DNA of 64,000 bases, taken from assembly GCA_964397555.1 (NCBI GenBank), contig CAYNJF010000002.1:1-64000 (forward strand), given 5' to 3'. Each line of letters opens with the position of its first letter. Positions within the stretch are counted from its first letter, which is position 1. Source of the stretch: CAYNJF01 sp964397555 (GTDB lineage Bacteria > Pseudomonadota > Gammaproteobacteria > Berkiellales > Berkiellaceae). Shown in pieces: positions 17,610 through 27,259 of this stretch. The notes under the pieces were generated by a model, which saw only the letters and a program-made list of their open reading frames with translations, was not told the DNA's origin and did no database searches. The position numbers and the translations under genes were made by a program.

Positions 17610-18778
17610 TGAAGCGAAGCATATTATTTGGATTACTTATTTGTTCAAGAGCATTCGCATTTGACTTTGATGTTGAGGTCGATGTTGAGTGGCGATTTTT
17701 TCTTGAGAATGCCCTAGAGGGGCAATCAGACAATCACGGTTCTTTTTATGTTGAGCCTGAATTCTATTATGATGTAAATGAGCAAAGTAGCATCACGGCG
17801 AAGTACTTCTATCGTTATGACCTAGAGGATGCTAATCGCACACATGGTGATATTCGAGAACTTTACTGGACCTACGTCAAGGATGATTTAGAAGTTCAGC
17901 TTGGTTACGGGAAAGTCTTTTGGGGAGTGACTGAGTCTAGACACCTTGTCGACATCATCAATCAAACTGATCTTGTTGAGAACCTCGATGAGGAGGATAA
18001 ACTTGGTCAACCCATGCTTTCTCTTGCCTATACCACGGATCAAGGGACATTTTCTGGTTACTTACTTCCGTATTTTCGTGAACGCACCTTCCCTGGGACA
18101 AAAGGAAGATTGCGAACCACACCCAGGGTCAATGAAGACTTAGTCATTTATGAGTCCGAGCGTCAAAAAAAACACATTGACTGGGCTTTACGCTGGTCTC
18201 ATGCCGTCGACATCTGGGATATTGGGTTGTCTGTTTTTCGAGGCACTTCAAGAGAGCCTATTTTAATTCCCACAAGCATTGCACTCGAGCCGTACTTTGC
18301 TCCCTTTTACGAAATCATTACGCAATACAGTGCGGATATTCAGGCCACAACAGGCAACTGGTTGCTTAAGTATGAAGGGCTTCACCGCAGAGGCCTCAAT
18401 GAGTCGTATACCGCAATGATCCCAGGTTTCGAATACACCTTTTACGGATTGTTTGATACAAGCTCTGATCTTGGAGTGATTGCCGAATATCATTACGACT
18501 CAAGACATGGAAGGGCAACCACTCCGTTTAATCGAGATCTGGCACTTGGTTTTCGCTGGACACCTAACGATGCAGCTTCCACCGAACTGTTGGCATTCGT
18601 TCTTTTAGATATGGAGTGGTCTAGCAAGCTATGGCGCGTTGAAGCAAGCCGTCGGTTGGGTGAAAATGCCACCATTAGTCTAGAAGCAAGCTTCTTTTCT
18701 AACATCAATACCATGGATCCGCTCTTCTTGTTACGACAAGATGACTATGTCCAAGTGAATATGACTTACTTTTTCTAA
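17606..18778 (+). CDS. Outer-membrane beta-barrel protein (DUF1302-like)
   Basis: A 390-residue protein with a signal peptide (ILFGLLICSRAFAF) and alternating beta-strand patterns ending in a C-terminal aromatic (VQVNMTYFF), as expected for an outer-membrane barrel. Strands such as WALRWSHAVDIWDIGLSVFRG, then WLLKYEGLHRRG, recall DUF1302 or alginate-porin-like proteins. It overlaps the LolA-like gene by 4 bases, so the two are coupled. With the exporter at 11681 it would complete an inner-membrane/periplasm/outer-membrane transport set. Confidence 0.75.
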   Translation: MMKRSILFGLLICSRAFAFDFDVEVDVEWRFFLENALEGQSDNHGSFYVEPEFYYDVNEQSSITAKYFYRYDLEDANRTHGDIRELYWTYVKDDLEVQLGYGKVFWGVTESRHLVDIINQTDLVENLDEEDKLGQPMLSLAYTTDQGTFSGYLLPYFRERTFPGTKGRLRTTPRVNEDLVIYESERQKKHIDWALRWSHAVDIWDIGLSVFRGTSREPILIPTSIALEPYFAPFYEIITQYSADIQATTGNWLLKYEGLHRRGLNESYTAMIPGFEYTFYGLFDTSSDLGVIAEYHYDSRHGRATTPFNRDLALGFRWTPNDAASTELLAFVLLDMEWSSKLWRVEASRRLGENATISLEASFFSNINTMDPLFLLRQDDYVQVNMTYFF

Positions 18779-18830
18779 GAGGCTGCCATTTTGTGTGGCG
18801 CACCAACGAGAATGTGTGAGTAAACGCTCG

Positions 18831-18864
18831 ACTTAGTCTAATATTAGACTCTCTAAGTTTTTTT
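18831..18864 (+). terminator. Terminator after the outer-membrane protein gene
   Basis: AGTCTAATATTAGACT (18835-18850) is a perfect 16-base palindrome. Flanking ACTTAG and CTAAGT arms extend it, and seven Ts follow. The T tract argues for a Rho-independent terminator rather than an operator. Confidence 0.65.
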
Positions 18865-18920
18865 AACATCATGATTCAATTAAGAAATTTGCCCAGCTTT
18901 AATGGCTGATTGGGCAGAGG

Positions 18921-18926
18921 TATAAT
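18921..18926 (+). promoter_or_regulatory. -10 box upstream of fadE
   Basis: A perfect TATAAT lies 33 bases before the fadE ATG. The -35 is poor, so an activator or an unusual spacing is possible. An imperfect inverted repeat (GCCCA ... TGGGC, about 18891-18915) lies just upstream and could bind a regulator. Confidence 0.5.
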
Positions 18927-18959
18927 AAGGAATCGTCTTTTAAACCAAGAGGCATAAAC

Positions 18960-21449
18960 ATGGAAACGTTATATCTTGTAGGGTTAATTGCGGGCATATG
19001 GAGTTTAGCCTACTTTCGAGTGCCCTTGCTTATCTGGACAGCCCTCGTTGCAACGGGTTTGTTATTTTGCCAGGTAACCGGTGCCATAGGTTGGTCTGGG
19101 TTGCTAATATGGCCGGTCTTTTTGGCCATCGCAGTGCCTCTTAATTTAAAAACCATCCGTAAAAACTCATTGACTCGCCCAGCCTTTGCCATTTTCAGAA
19201 AAGTGCTCCCTCCTATGAGTGATACCGAAAGAGAGGCCATTGAGGCGGGGAATGTATGGTGGGAAGGCAAACTTTTTCAAGGGCGACCTACTTGGTCCAA
19301 ATGGCTCAAAACTCAACTACCAAGCTTAACCCCTGAAGAGCAAGGCTTTTTGGATCATGAAGTCGAGCATCTGTTAGGCATGTTTTCAGATTGGGAAGTC
19401 TCCCAACAGCTCAAGGACTTGCCTCCGGATGTATGGACGTACTTAAAAGAGAAAAAATTCTTTGGGATGATTATTCCAAAGCAATACGGCGGTTTGGAGT
19501 TCTCAGCCACAGCTCATTCAAAAATTATCACAAGAATTGCCTCAAAGAGCCCATCGCTTGCCGTAACTACGATGGTACCTAACTCTTTAGGCCCTGCAGA
19601 GTTGTTGATCAAATATGGCACGCAAAAACAAAAAGATCATTATTTGCCACGTTTGGCCACCGGTGTCGAAATTCCTTGTTTTGGGCTAACGGGTGTGAAT
19701 GCAGGCTCTGATGCAGGGTCCATCTCTGATACAGGGATTGTCTGCAAAGGGCAATATGCAGGTAAGGAAGTACTAGGGATACGACTTAATTGGGATAAAA
19801 GGTACATCACCCTTGCCCCAGTGGCTACCGTTTTAGGCTTAGCGTTTAAACTGTTTGATCCCGATCACTTACTTGGTGAGCAAGAGTCATTAGGGATCAC
19901 TCTTTGTTTAATTCCAACCAATACATCGGGCGTTCAAATCGGTCAAAGACACTCTCCACTAGGGGTTGCATTCATGAACGGACCCACGCAAGGGCGTGAT
20001 GTGTTCATTCCCATCGATTGGATCATTGGTGGTCGTGAGATGGCCGGACAAGGTTGGCGCATGCTGATGGAATGCCTAAGCATTGGGCGCAGCATCTCCT
20101 TGCCTGCACTTGCAACCGCCGTAGGTTCCATGGCCTACACAATGACTGGCGCCTATTCGCAGCTTCGTGAACAGTTTCGTGTGCCGATTGGTGACTTTGA
20201 AGGGGTTCAAGAGCATCTGGCTGAAATCGCAGGGTATACTTATATGTTGGAGTCCTCACGAGTCGTGACGGCTTCCAGTGTCGATTTGGGCAATAAGCCT
20301 TCTGTCACGTCTGCGATTGCTAAATATCATATGACCGAGTTAGGGCGTACCTCGTTAAATCGAGCCATGGACGTTCATGGTGGAAAAGCCATCATTGAAG
20401 GACCACTAAACTCTTTGGCAAGCCTTTACCATGCGACCCCTATTACCATCACCGTTGAAGGGGCAAATATTTTAACTCGTTCATTAATGATATTTGGTCA
20501 GGGGGCGATTCGTTGTCATCCATACGTTCAAGATGAAATCATGTGCTCTCAAGAATTTGAAACCGATCCGGATGGGGCACTTACTAAGTTTGATAAAATC
20601 TTTTGGGGCCACATCGGTTACTTTGTTTCAAACTTCTTCAGAACGTTGTGGATGGGGCTTACAGGGGGCTTTTTAAGCGTACCTGCGAAACGTGATGGCA
20701 TGTACCGCTATTTCCAGAAGATAAATTGGTACAGCTCAGCCTTAGCACTCACGTCAGATGTGGCAATGATGATCTTAGGTGGAAAACTTAAGTTTAAGGA
20801 AACCTTAAGTGCTCGTTTGGGCGACGTGCTCAGTCATTTGTATCTAGGGACTGCCGTTCTCAAGCATTATTATGACAATGGTGCCAAAAAAGAAGATAGA
20901 GAGCATGTGCGCTGGGCGCTTGAATATTGCCTTAGTGAGTGCCAAACCGCCTTTTATGACTTTTTTAGAAACTTTCCGCCCAAGGCTGTTGGACTCTTAC
21001 TCAAAGTGGTTTGTTTTCCCTTTGGTGCCCATGGAAGAAAGCCGACCGATAAACTAAGTCAGACGCTTGCAAAACAGATGATGCAACCGACCGATTTACG
21101 CGATAGAATTGCAACCAATGTATTTGCGGGTGGCCAAGGAAACGAAGGGGCCGCCACGGTTGAGTTAGCCTACAAGAAAATGATTGAGGTGAAGCCATTC
21201 CTAGACAAAGTTTCGCAAGCCGTTCGTGCAGGTGAAATTGGGAAAGGTTTATCACTCAATGAACGATTGAAGGTTGCCGTTCAAAAGCAGATTTTGGACG
21301 TTGAAGGCCGTAAGAAAATCATAGAGTTTGAAAAACTACGAGCCAAAGTCATTGCCGTTGATGATTTTACTAAAGACTACTTGTCAGGAAATAATAACGC
21401 ATGGAAAACCAAGAACATCACACTCAAAGCCGAGAGGTTTTCGTCGTAG
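18960..21449 (+). CDS. fadE: Acyl-CoA dehydrogenase, FadE type
   Basis: An 829-residue acyl-CoA dehydrogenase, the long FadE form that catalyses the first step of beta-oxidation. Two hydrophobic N-terminal segments (about residues 5-60) anchor it to the inner membrane. Catalytic-domain motifs include FFGMIIPKQYGGLEFSA, CFGLTGVNAGSDAGS, GRSISLPALATAVG, REQFRVPIGDFEGVQEHLAEIA and VHGGKAIIEGPLNSLASLY. The extra C-terminal domain of about 280 residues is typical of FadE. AGAGG precedes the ATG by eight bases. It overlaps fadI by 49 bases, suggesting a translationally linked fadE-fadI-fadJ operon. Confidence 0.93.
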   Translation: METLYLVGLIAGIWSLAYFRVPLLIWTALVATGLLFCQVTGAIGWSGLLIWPVFLAIAVPLNLKTIRKNSLTRPAFAIFRKVLPPMSDTEREAIEAGNVWWEGKLFQGRPTWSKWLKTQLPSLTPEEQGFLDHEVEHLLGMFSDWEVSQQLKDLPPDVWTYLKEKKFFGMIIPKQYGGLEFSATAHSKIITRIASKSPSLAVTTMVPNSLGPAELLIKYGTQKQKDHYLPRLATGVEIPCFGLTGVNAGSDAGSISDTGIVCKGQYAGKEVLGIRLNWDKRYITLAPVATVLGLAFKLFDPDHLLGEQESLGITLCLIPTNTSGVQIGQRHSPLGVAFMNGPTQGRDVFIPIDWIIGGREMAGQGWRMLMECLSIGRSISLPALATAVGSMAYTMTGAYSQLREQFRVPIGDFEGVQEHLAEIAGYTYMLESSRVVTASSVDLGNKPSVTSAIAKYHMTELGRTSLNRAMDVHGGKAIIEGPLNSLASLYHATPITITVEGANILTRSLMIFGQGAIRCHPYVQDEIMCSQEFETDPDGALTKFDKIFWGHIGYFVSNFFRTLWMGLTGGFLSVPAKRDGMYRYFQKINWYSSALALTSDVAMMILGGKLKFKETLSARLGDVLSHLYLGTAVLKHYYDNGAKKEDREHVRWALEYCLSECQTAFYDFFRNFPPKAVGLLLKVVCFPFGAHGRKPTDKLSQTLAKQMMQPTDLRDRIATNVFAGGQGNEGAATVELAYKKMIEVKPFLDKVSQAVRAGEIGKGLSLNERLKVAVQKQILDVEGRKKIIEFEKLRAKVIAVDDFTKDYLSGNNNAWKTKNITLKAERFSS

Positions 21450-22708
21450 ACGGAAGCAGAACGCCTTTTACTAAGTTTCCAGGGGTGCCTGGTGAATTTT
21501 CGGCGGCGGATTTGGCCGTCAAGGCGGCTCAGTCTCTCCTAGCTAGACAGCCCTTTGATGCAACCGAGTTTAATCAAGTCATCGTAGGCTGTGTGGGTCC
21601 TTCAGAAGAAGAGGCCAACATTGCTCGCATCATTGCCTTGCGCCTTGGTTGCGGTGAAGGCATGCCAGCGTTTACCGTGCAAAGAAATTGCGCCTCTGGT
21701 TTGCAGGCCATCGATGAAGCCTTTATGAGGATACAATCAGGTCAATCCAACCTAGTCTTAGCCGGCGGTACCGAAGCGATGTCTCGTGCTCCTTTGTTGT
21801 TCCCCCAATCCATGTCGAAATGGTTAGGGATCTTTAACAAAGCTCGCACGATGCCAAACAAGCTTAAAGCGGTATCACAATTTAGACCAGCACATTTAAA
21901 ACCTGTGATCGCTTTGCTCAAAGGGCTTACGGATCCTGTGGTCAATATGAACATGGGGCAGACTGCAGAGGAGCTTGCATACCGGTTCAATATTGATCGT
22001 CAAACCATGGACAACTTTGCCATGAACTCTCATCTAAAAGCGATCCAATCACTTGATGATGGTTTCTTTGATGAGGTAACTCCGTTATATGCTCCCTCGG
22101 GTAAAGTTGAGGAAAAAGACAACGGTGTTCGAGCCGATTCCAGCATGGAAAAATTGGGCAAATTACGTCCAGTCTTTGAAAAGTTTGGTAACATCACGGC
22201 CGGTAATTCGTCTCAAATCAGCGATGGTGCCGCCTTTGTTATTCTGGCCTCGAAAGAAGCCGTTGATAAGTACAACTTACCCGTCCTTGGTAAAATCACT
22301 CAGATTCATTGGGCAGGTTTAAGTCCTGAAATTATGGGGCTCGGTCCTATCCATGCGATGACACCAATCTTAAAGACTCAAGGTTTAAGTCTGGGTGACA
22401 TCGATCACGTGGAAATCAATGAAGCTTTTGCCGCTCAAGTCATCGCCTGCCAAAAAGCTTGGAATGATGATGAATACTGCCAAAAACATCTCGGTTTGGA
22501 CGGTAAATTAGGTGAACTCAATGCTGAAACCTTAAACCCAGATGGGGGCGCGATTGCTATTGGACATCCAGTGGGGGCCTCTGGTGCTCGACTTGTCTTG
22601 CAATCATTAAAGCGTCTTCATGCTAAGGGTGAAAAACGTTCCTTGGTATCGTTATGTATCGGGGGTGGCCAAGGTGGCGCTGCGTTATTAGAGAAGGTTG
22701 GAGAATAA
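21401..22708 (+). CDS. fadI: Acetyl-CoA acyltransferase (3-ketoacyl-CoA thiolase)
   Basis: A 435-residue thiolase; E. coli FadI has 436. QRNCASGLQAIDEAF carries nucleophile Cys97, GGAIAIGHPVGASGARL the catalytic His, and SLCIGGGQGGAALLE the second Cys. It cleaves 3-ketoacyl-CoA to acetyl-CoA and a shortened acyl-CoA. It is probably the beta subunit paired with the hydratase-dehydrogenase encoded three bases downstream. The ATG lies inside the 3' end of fadE. Confidence 0.93.
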   Translation: MENQEHHTQSREVFVVDGSRTPFTKFPGVPGEFSAADLAVKAAQSLLARQPFDATEFNQVIVGCVGPSEEEANIARIIALRLGCGEGMPAFTVQRNCASGLQAIDEAFMRIQSGQSNLVLAGGTEAMSRAPLLFPQSMSKWLGIFNKARTMPNKLKAVSQFRPAHLKPVIALLKGLTDPVVNMNMGQTAEELAYRFNIDRQTMDNFAMNSHLKAIQSLDDGFFDEVTPLYAPSGKVEEKDNGVRADSSMEKLGKLRPVFEKFGNITAGNSSQISDGAAFVILASKEAVDKYNLPVLGKITQIHWAGLSPEIMGLGPIHAMTPILKTQGLSLGDIDHVEINEAFAAQVIACQKAWNDDEYCQKHLGLDGKLGELNAETLNPDGGAIAIGHPVGASGARLVLQSLKRLHAKGEKRSLVSLCIGGGQGGAALLEKVGE

Positions 22709-22710
22709 GA

Positions 22711-24756
22711 ATGAATCAAATTGTAATGGGTCAGTTTGACCACTGGTCCATGAGTACTGATGCCAATCAGATTCTATGGTTGACTCTTGACAGAAAAGAC
22801 AAGCCCGTCAATAGCCTCAATGAAGAGGTGATGCGAGAGCTTGATCAAATTATTAATAGCTTAAGCTCTAACAACGAAGTCAAAGCCGTCGTCATCCGCT
22901 CTGGAAAGTCATCAGGATTTATTGCCGGCGCGGACATTGAGCAATTTAAACACTTCAAAAATGCCTCAGAGGCGACCAAACTCATTAAAGGTGGTCAAGA
23001 GATTTACAACAAGCTTGAAAAACTCAAGCAAACCACCGTTGCAATGATCGAAGGCTTTTGCCTAGGGGGCGGTTTAGAGCTTGCCTTGGCATGCGATTAT
23101 CGCATTGCCTTGGACGATGCAAAAACACGCTTGGGCTTACCCGAAGTAAAGCTTGGGATACAGCCAGGGTGGGGTGGAACGGTGCGTTTACCTGAAAAAA
23201 TCGGAGCCATGAACGCGTTTGATCTCATGCTTTCTGGTCGTACTCTGAGAGCGAAAGCAGCAAAACGCATGGGCTTTGTTGACGAGGCTCTGCCTGCACG
23301 ACTCATCAAACGTGGGGTGGTTGATTACGCTTTGAAAAAGCCGAAAGCGAAAAAACCTACCTGGAAGGAAAAAGCCACGAATTCCATGCCATCTCGTGTA
23401 GCGCTTTCAAAAGTGTTTGAAAATCAGCTTAATAAAAAAGTCAAACGAGAGCATTATCCAGCCCCATTCAAAATGGTAGATAATTGGCGTAAATACGGTG
23501 TTGAACGTCCTAAAGCGATGGACATCGAAGCCGAGTCCATCGGTGAGCTGCTTGTCTCAAGTACCTCCCAAAACCTGGTCAAAGTCTTCTTTGCTCAAGA
23601 ACATCTCAAAAGCCAGGGAAAAGAGGTTAAGTTTAAGCCTAAACACATTCATGTTGTTGGTGCTGGTGTGATGGGGGGAGATATTGCAGCCTGGTGTGCC
23701 ATTAAAGGTTACTCGGTGACGGTTCAAGACATGGTCCCTGAGTTATTAGGCGATTGCGTTAAACGTGCCCACAAGCTGGCGAAGAAGCGACTTAAAGATA
23801 AGCATCTTGTCACGGCCGCCATGGATCGCTTATTGCCAGATCCAAAAGGCTACGGCATTAAAAAAGCCGACGTCATCATTGAAGCAATCACCGAGAAGCT
23901 TGAAGCCAAACAAGGTCTGTTTAAAACCCTTGAAGCTCAAGCCAAGCCTGATGCTGTGCTTGCGACCAATACCTCAACGATTCCTTTAGAGGAAATCGCT
24001 GAGTGTTTGAATAACCCGTCACGATTGGTTGGGATCCATTACTTTAATCCAGTCGCCATGATGCCCTTAGTGGAAGTGGTTAAATCAGAGCAGTCTGATC
24101 CCGCTATGGTTCAAAAGGCCATGGCTTTTGTTCATGCGATTGATAAACTTCCTATCCCAGTGAAAAGCTCACCAGGCTTTTTGGTCAACAGAATCTTACT
24201 GCCCTACATGCTTGAAGCAGTATTATTGCTTGAAGAGGGTATTGAAGGGCCTGTTATTGATAAGATTGCCAAAGACTTTGGCATGCCTATGGGGCCCATT
24301 GAATTGGGGGATACCGTAGGGTTGGATGTTTGCCTTGCCGCTTGTGAAAAGCTTGCTTCTCACTTTGGCGTCAGCGTGCCTGATAAGTTGCGTGAGTATG
24401 TCGCACGTGGTGATTTGGGTAAAAAATCGGGCAAAGGCTTCTATGAGTGGAAAAAAGGAAAGCCGATTAAGCCAAAAGCATCTCAATCATCAACCTCGAA
24501 TGATTTGATCAACCGCTTAATTATGCGCATGTTGAACGAGGCCATTGCGTGCTTACGTGAAGGCATCGTAGACAGCGAGCAATTGCTTGATGCTGGCTCT
24601 ATATTTGGTTTTGGATTCCCACCATTTCGCGGAGGTGTCCTCACTTACGCCAAAGAAGAAGGCCGGGATCAGATCAAAGAGCAACTCAAATCGCTTGAAT
24701 CTCGTTATGGTGATAGATTCACCCCAGATCAAGGGTGGGACAACCAAGTCGCCTAA
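22711..24756 (+). CDS. fadJ: Enoyl-CoA hydratase/3-hydroxyacyl-CoA dehydrogenase, FadJ/FadB type
   Basis: A 681-residue bifunctional alpha subunit. The N-terminal hydratase has GFIAGADIEQF, GFCLGGGLELALACDYRIA and GLPEVKLGIQPGWGGTVRLP, with both catalytic glutamates. The dehydrogenase half starts near residue 310 with HVVGAGVMGGDIAAW (NAD site) and has GIHYFNPVAMMPLVEVV and NRILLPYMLEA. The ATG at 22711 follows GGAG and is preferred to an in-frame ATG at 22654, which would run back into fadI. The pairing with the FadI-type thiolase suggests FadJ, although the sequence is also FadB-like. Confidence 0.9.
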   Translation: MNQIVMGQFDHWSMSTDANQILWLTLDRKDKPVNSLNEEVMRELDQIINSLSSNNEVKAVVIRSGKSSGFIAGADIEQFKHFKNASEATKLIKGGQEIYNKLEKLKQTTVAMIEGFCLGGGLELALACDYRIALDDAKTRLGLPEVKLGIQPGWGGTVRLPEKIGAMNAFDLMLSGRTLRAKAAKRMGFVDEALPARLIKRGVVDYALKKPKAKKPTWKEKATNSMPSRVALSKVFENQLNKKVKREHYPAPFKMVDNWRKYGVERPKAMDIEAESIGELLVSSTSQNLVKVFFAQEHLKSQGKEVKFKPKHIHVVGAGVMGGDIAAWCAIKGYSVTVQDMVPELLGDCVKRAHKLAKKRLKDKHLVTAAMDRLLPDPKGYGIKKADVIIEAITEKLEAKQGLFKTLEAQAKPDAVLATNTSTIPLEEIAECLNNPSRLVGIHYFNPVAMMPLVEVVKSEQSDPAMVQKAMAFVHAIDKLPIPVKSSPGFLVNRILLPYMLEAVLLLEEGIEGPVIDKIAKDFGMPMGPIELGDTVGLDVCLAACEKLASHFGVSVPDKLREYVARGDLGKKSGKGFYEWKKGKPIKPKASQSSTSNDLINRLIMRMLNEAIACLREGIVDSEQLLDAGSIFGFGFPPFRGGVLTYAKEEGRDQIKEQLKSLESRYGDRFTPDQGWDNQVA

Positions 24757-24762
24757 TCTTGC

Positions 24763-24800
24763 CATCTAAGGTCATTGGATGTTGCCTTAGATGCTCTCTT
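24763..24800 (+). terminator. Probable terminator after fadJ
   Basis: CATCTAAGG (24763-24771) and CCTTAGATG (24785-24793) form a 9-base stem, followed by a T/C-rich stretch. The tail is not a pure T run, so efficiency is uncertain. Confidence 0.5.
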
Positions 24801-24822
24801 TTCTTTTCAACATCAATACACC

Positions 24823-24845
24823 TGCTCCCATCTTGGATGGGAGCA
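24823..24845 (+). promoter_or_regulatory. Perfect hairpin in the fadN leader
   Basis: TGCTCCCATC and GATGGGAGCA pair exactly around TTG. The hairpin lies 29 bases before the fadN ATG and is followed by AT-rich sequence and the ribosome site (AAGGATAAAGGG). It could be an attenuator-like stop, an RNA-processing or stability element, or part of a second terminator. Confidence 0.45.
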
Positions 24846-24874
24846 TACAATAATTAAGGATAAAGGGTATTGTT

Positions 24875-27241
24875 ATGCGTGAAACTTTGACCATTAAGAA
24901 AGCAGCTGTACTTGGAGCTGGCGTCATGGGGGCTCAAATTGCCGCCCATTTGGCCTGCGCCAATGTGCCTACTATGTTGTTTGATTTGCCAGGTCATGAT
25001 GATGATCAAAACTCGATCGCTAAAGGCGCGATCAAGTCGCTGGCAAAGCTCAAACCAAGTCCTCTTGCCAGCAGCACTCTAGTTGAACACATAACCCCTT
25101 GTAACTATGAGACGTCACTTGAATCATTAAAAGAATGCGATCTCATTATTGAAGCCATCTCTGAGAGAATGGAATACAAAGAGCAGCTTTACAAACAAGT
25201 TATTCCTTTCATCAGCGATACCGCGATATTTTCAACCAATACTTCAGGATTAGGCATAGGTGCCTTAAGTGAGCATTTGCCTGATGCATTAAAACCACGA
25301 TTTCTTGGGGTTCACTTTTTTAACCCTCCACGCTATATGAAGCTGGTTGAGTGCATCAGCCACGAAAAAACCAATCAAAACCTTGTCAATCAATTAGAAG
25401 AGTTTTTGGTCGTTCGTTGTGGTAAAGGCGTGGTTCATGCCAAAGATACCCCTAACTTCATTGGAAACCGTGTTGGGGTCTTTGCCATGCTATGCGCGCT
25501 GTCTCATGCGCAAAGACTCTCATTAGCGCCTGATCTGGTTGATGCGTTAACCGGTACATTGATCGGAAGACCCAAAAGTGCGACGTATCGAACCATGGAC
25601 GTTGTTGGTTTGGATACAATGAAGAATGTGGTCCATACCACCCAAACCGCGCTTAACGATGACCCTTGGAATGCTTCTTTTGGCTTACCGGATTGGTTCG
25701 AAGGACTGATTGAAAAAGGAGCTTTGGGCCAGAAAACACGCCAAGGTGTCTACAAAAAAGAAAAAGAAGGCATCATGGTGTTTGATGCCCATGAGAATCA
25801 GTATCGTCCAGCCACCTTAAAAGCGTCGCAGGAAGTGATTGATATTTTTAAGCTGCCTAAATCTGAGCAATTAGCAGCCCTTAAGGCATCTTTGAACCCA
25901 CAAGCTCAGTTTCTTTGGGCGACCTTTCGAGATGTATTCCACTACTGCGCTTATCATTTGGCTGATATTGCAAACAACGTACGAGATGTTGATTTGGCGA
26001 TGCGCTGGGGCTATGGCTGGTCCACCGGTCCTTTTGAGTTGTGGCAAGCCTTTGGAGTTCAATCCACACTTGAGCTGATTGAACAGGACATTGCTCAATC
26101 AGAGAGTCTGGCCAATTGCCAGCTTCCAAGTTGGGTCAAGGCTTTGCCAGAGTCTGTCTTCTACCAAGGTCAACAAGCGTTTGACCCAAGCCAAGGCAAG
26201 CATGTTGGCACCAAGGATCTAGCCTGCTACGAGCGTCAGTTGATCAAAGATACGATCCCAGGCACCCTTCATCATAAGCCAACCATTATGTTTGAAAATG
26301 AGGGCTTGGTTGTGACGGATTTAGACGACACCGCCGTGGTCTCGTTTAAAACAAAACGCAACAGCATCTCCCAGGCGGTACTTGAGGGTATGCTTGAAGC
26401 CATTGACTTGGCGGAGAGAAAATCTCAGGGACTCATATTATTCCAGGGTAATCAACAAGACTTTTCAGTAGGGGCAAACCTAAAAGACATTGTGTCGGCC
26501 ATTAAGTCTAAGCAGTACCGACAAGTCGATCATATGATTCGCTTATTCCACCAGGTTGCGCTTAAACTCAAATACGCTCAAGTACCAACGGTTGCAGCAA
26601 TTTCTGGGCTTTGCCTTGGTGGTGGTTGTGAGTTCTCATTGCATGTGACTCGACGCGTGGCGGCCCTAGAATCTTATATGGGGCTGCCTGAAGTTGGGAT
26701 TGGGCTTATTCCTGCAGGTGGAGGCACCAAAGAGATGAGCCTTAGAGCGTATGACGCTCAATTGGCGGTGAATGACTTCAAACCATTGGAGAAAATCTAT
26801 CAATTGATAGCAAAAGCGACGGTGTCAACAAGCGCTTTAGAAGCCAAGGAACAATGGTATCTGAAAGAGTCAGACGTTGTGGTCATGAATGCCTATGAGA
26901 TATTGTTTGAGGCTCAACGACAAGTCAAAGCATTGACCGGTCCTAGTTATAGCCCCAAACCCGCTTCAAAAATTCAAGTAGCAGGACGTGCTGCGATGGC
27001 TCAAATGCAATCGTTTCTTGTCAATATGCGCGAAGGTCATTTTATTTCAGATCACGATTATCGCATTGGCTCCATGATGGCGAAAATTGTGTGCGGGGGT
27101 GAGGTTGATGAAGGCACCTGGGTTGATGAACAATGGATGCTCGATCTTGAAAGAGAGGTCTTTATGGAGTTGGTCGAGTCCGATTTAACCCTAGCTCGTA
27201 TTGAACATACATTAACCACAGGCAAACCACTGCGTAACTAA
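24875..27241 (+). CDS. fadN: 3-hydroxyacyl-CoA dehydrogenase/enoyl-CoA hydratase, FadN type
   Basis: A 788-residue fusion with the domain order opposite to FadJ. The dehydrogenase comes first (AVLGAGVMGAQIAAHLA at residues 10-26, then TNTSGLGIGALSE and FLGVHFFNPPRYMKLVE). The hydratase is C-terminal (FSVGANLKDIV, GLCLGGGCEFSLHV, MGLPEVGIGLIPAGGGTKEM). Length and order match Bacillus FadN. It would handle the hydration and dehydrogenation steps for a second set of acyl-CoAs. The thiolase gene follows 18 bases downstream. Confidence 0.9.
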   Translation: MRETLTIKKAAVLGAGVMGAQIAAHLACANVPTMLFDLPGHDDDQNSIAKGAIKSLAKLKPSPLASSTLVEHITPCNYETSLESLKECDLIIEAISERMEYKEQLYKQVIPFISDTAIFSTNTSGLGIGALSEHLPDALKPRFLGVHFFNPPRYMKLVECISHEKTNQNLVNQLEEFLVVRCGKGVVHAKDTPNFIGNRVGVFAMLCALSHAQRLSLAPDLVDALTGTLIGRPKSATYRTMDVVGLDTMKNVVHTTQTALNDDPWNASFGLPDWFEGLIEKGALGQKTRQGVYKKEKEGIMVFDAHENQYRPATLKASQEVIDIFKLPKSEQLAALKASLNPQAQFLWATFRDVFHYCAYHLADIANNVRDVDLAMRWGYGWSTGPFELWQAFGVQSTLELIEQDIAQSESLANCQLPSWVKALPESVFYQGQQAFDPSQGKHVGTKDLACYERQLIKDTIPGTLHHKPTIMFENEGLVVTDLDDTAVVSFKTKRNSISQAVLEGMLEAIDLAERKSQGLILFQGNQQDFSVGANLKDIVSAIKSKQYRQVDHMIRLFHQVALKLKYAQVPTVAAISGLCLGGGCEFSLHVTRRVAALESYMGLPEVGIGLIPAGGGTKEMSLRAYDAQLAVNDFKPLEKIYQLIAKATVSTSALEAKEQWYLKESDVVVMNAYEILFEAQRQVKALTGPSYSPKPASKIQVAGRAAMAQMQSFLVNMREGHFISDHDYRIGSMMAKIVCGGEVDEGTWVDEQWMLDLEREVFMELVESDLTLARIEHTLTTGKPLRN

Positions 27242-27259
27242 TTGAAAAGGATCTTGAAC

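Noticed and set aside
18835..18850. Perfect 16-base palindrome as a regulator-binding site
   Set aside because: Flanking complementary arms and a seven-T run directly after it make a terminator for the preceding gene the simpler reading.
22654..22710. FadJ start at ATG 22654
   Set aside because: The extra residues are read from the end of fadI in another frame; ATG 22711 follows GGAG and begins the known domain.
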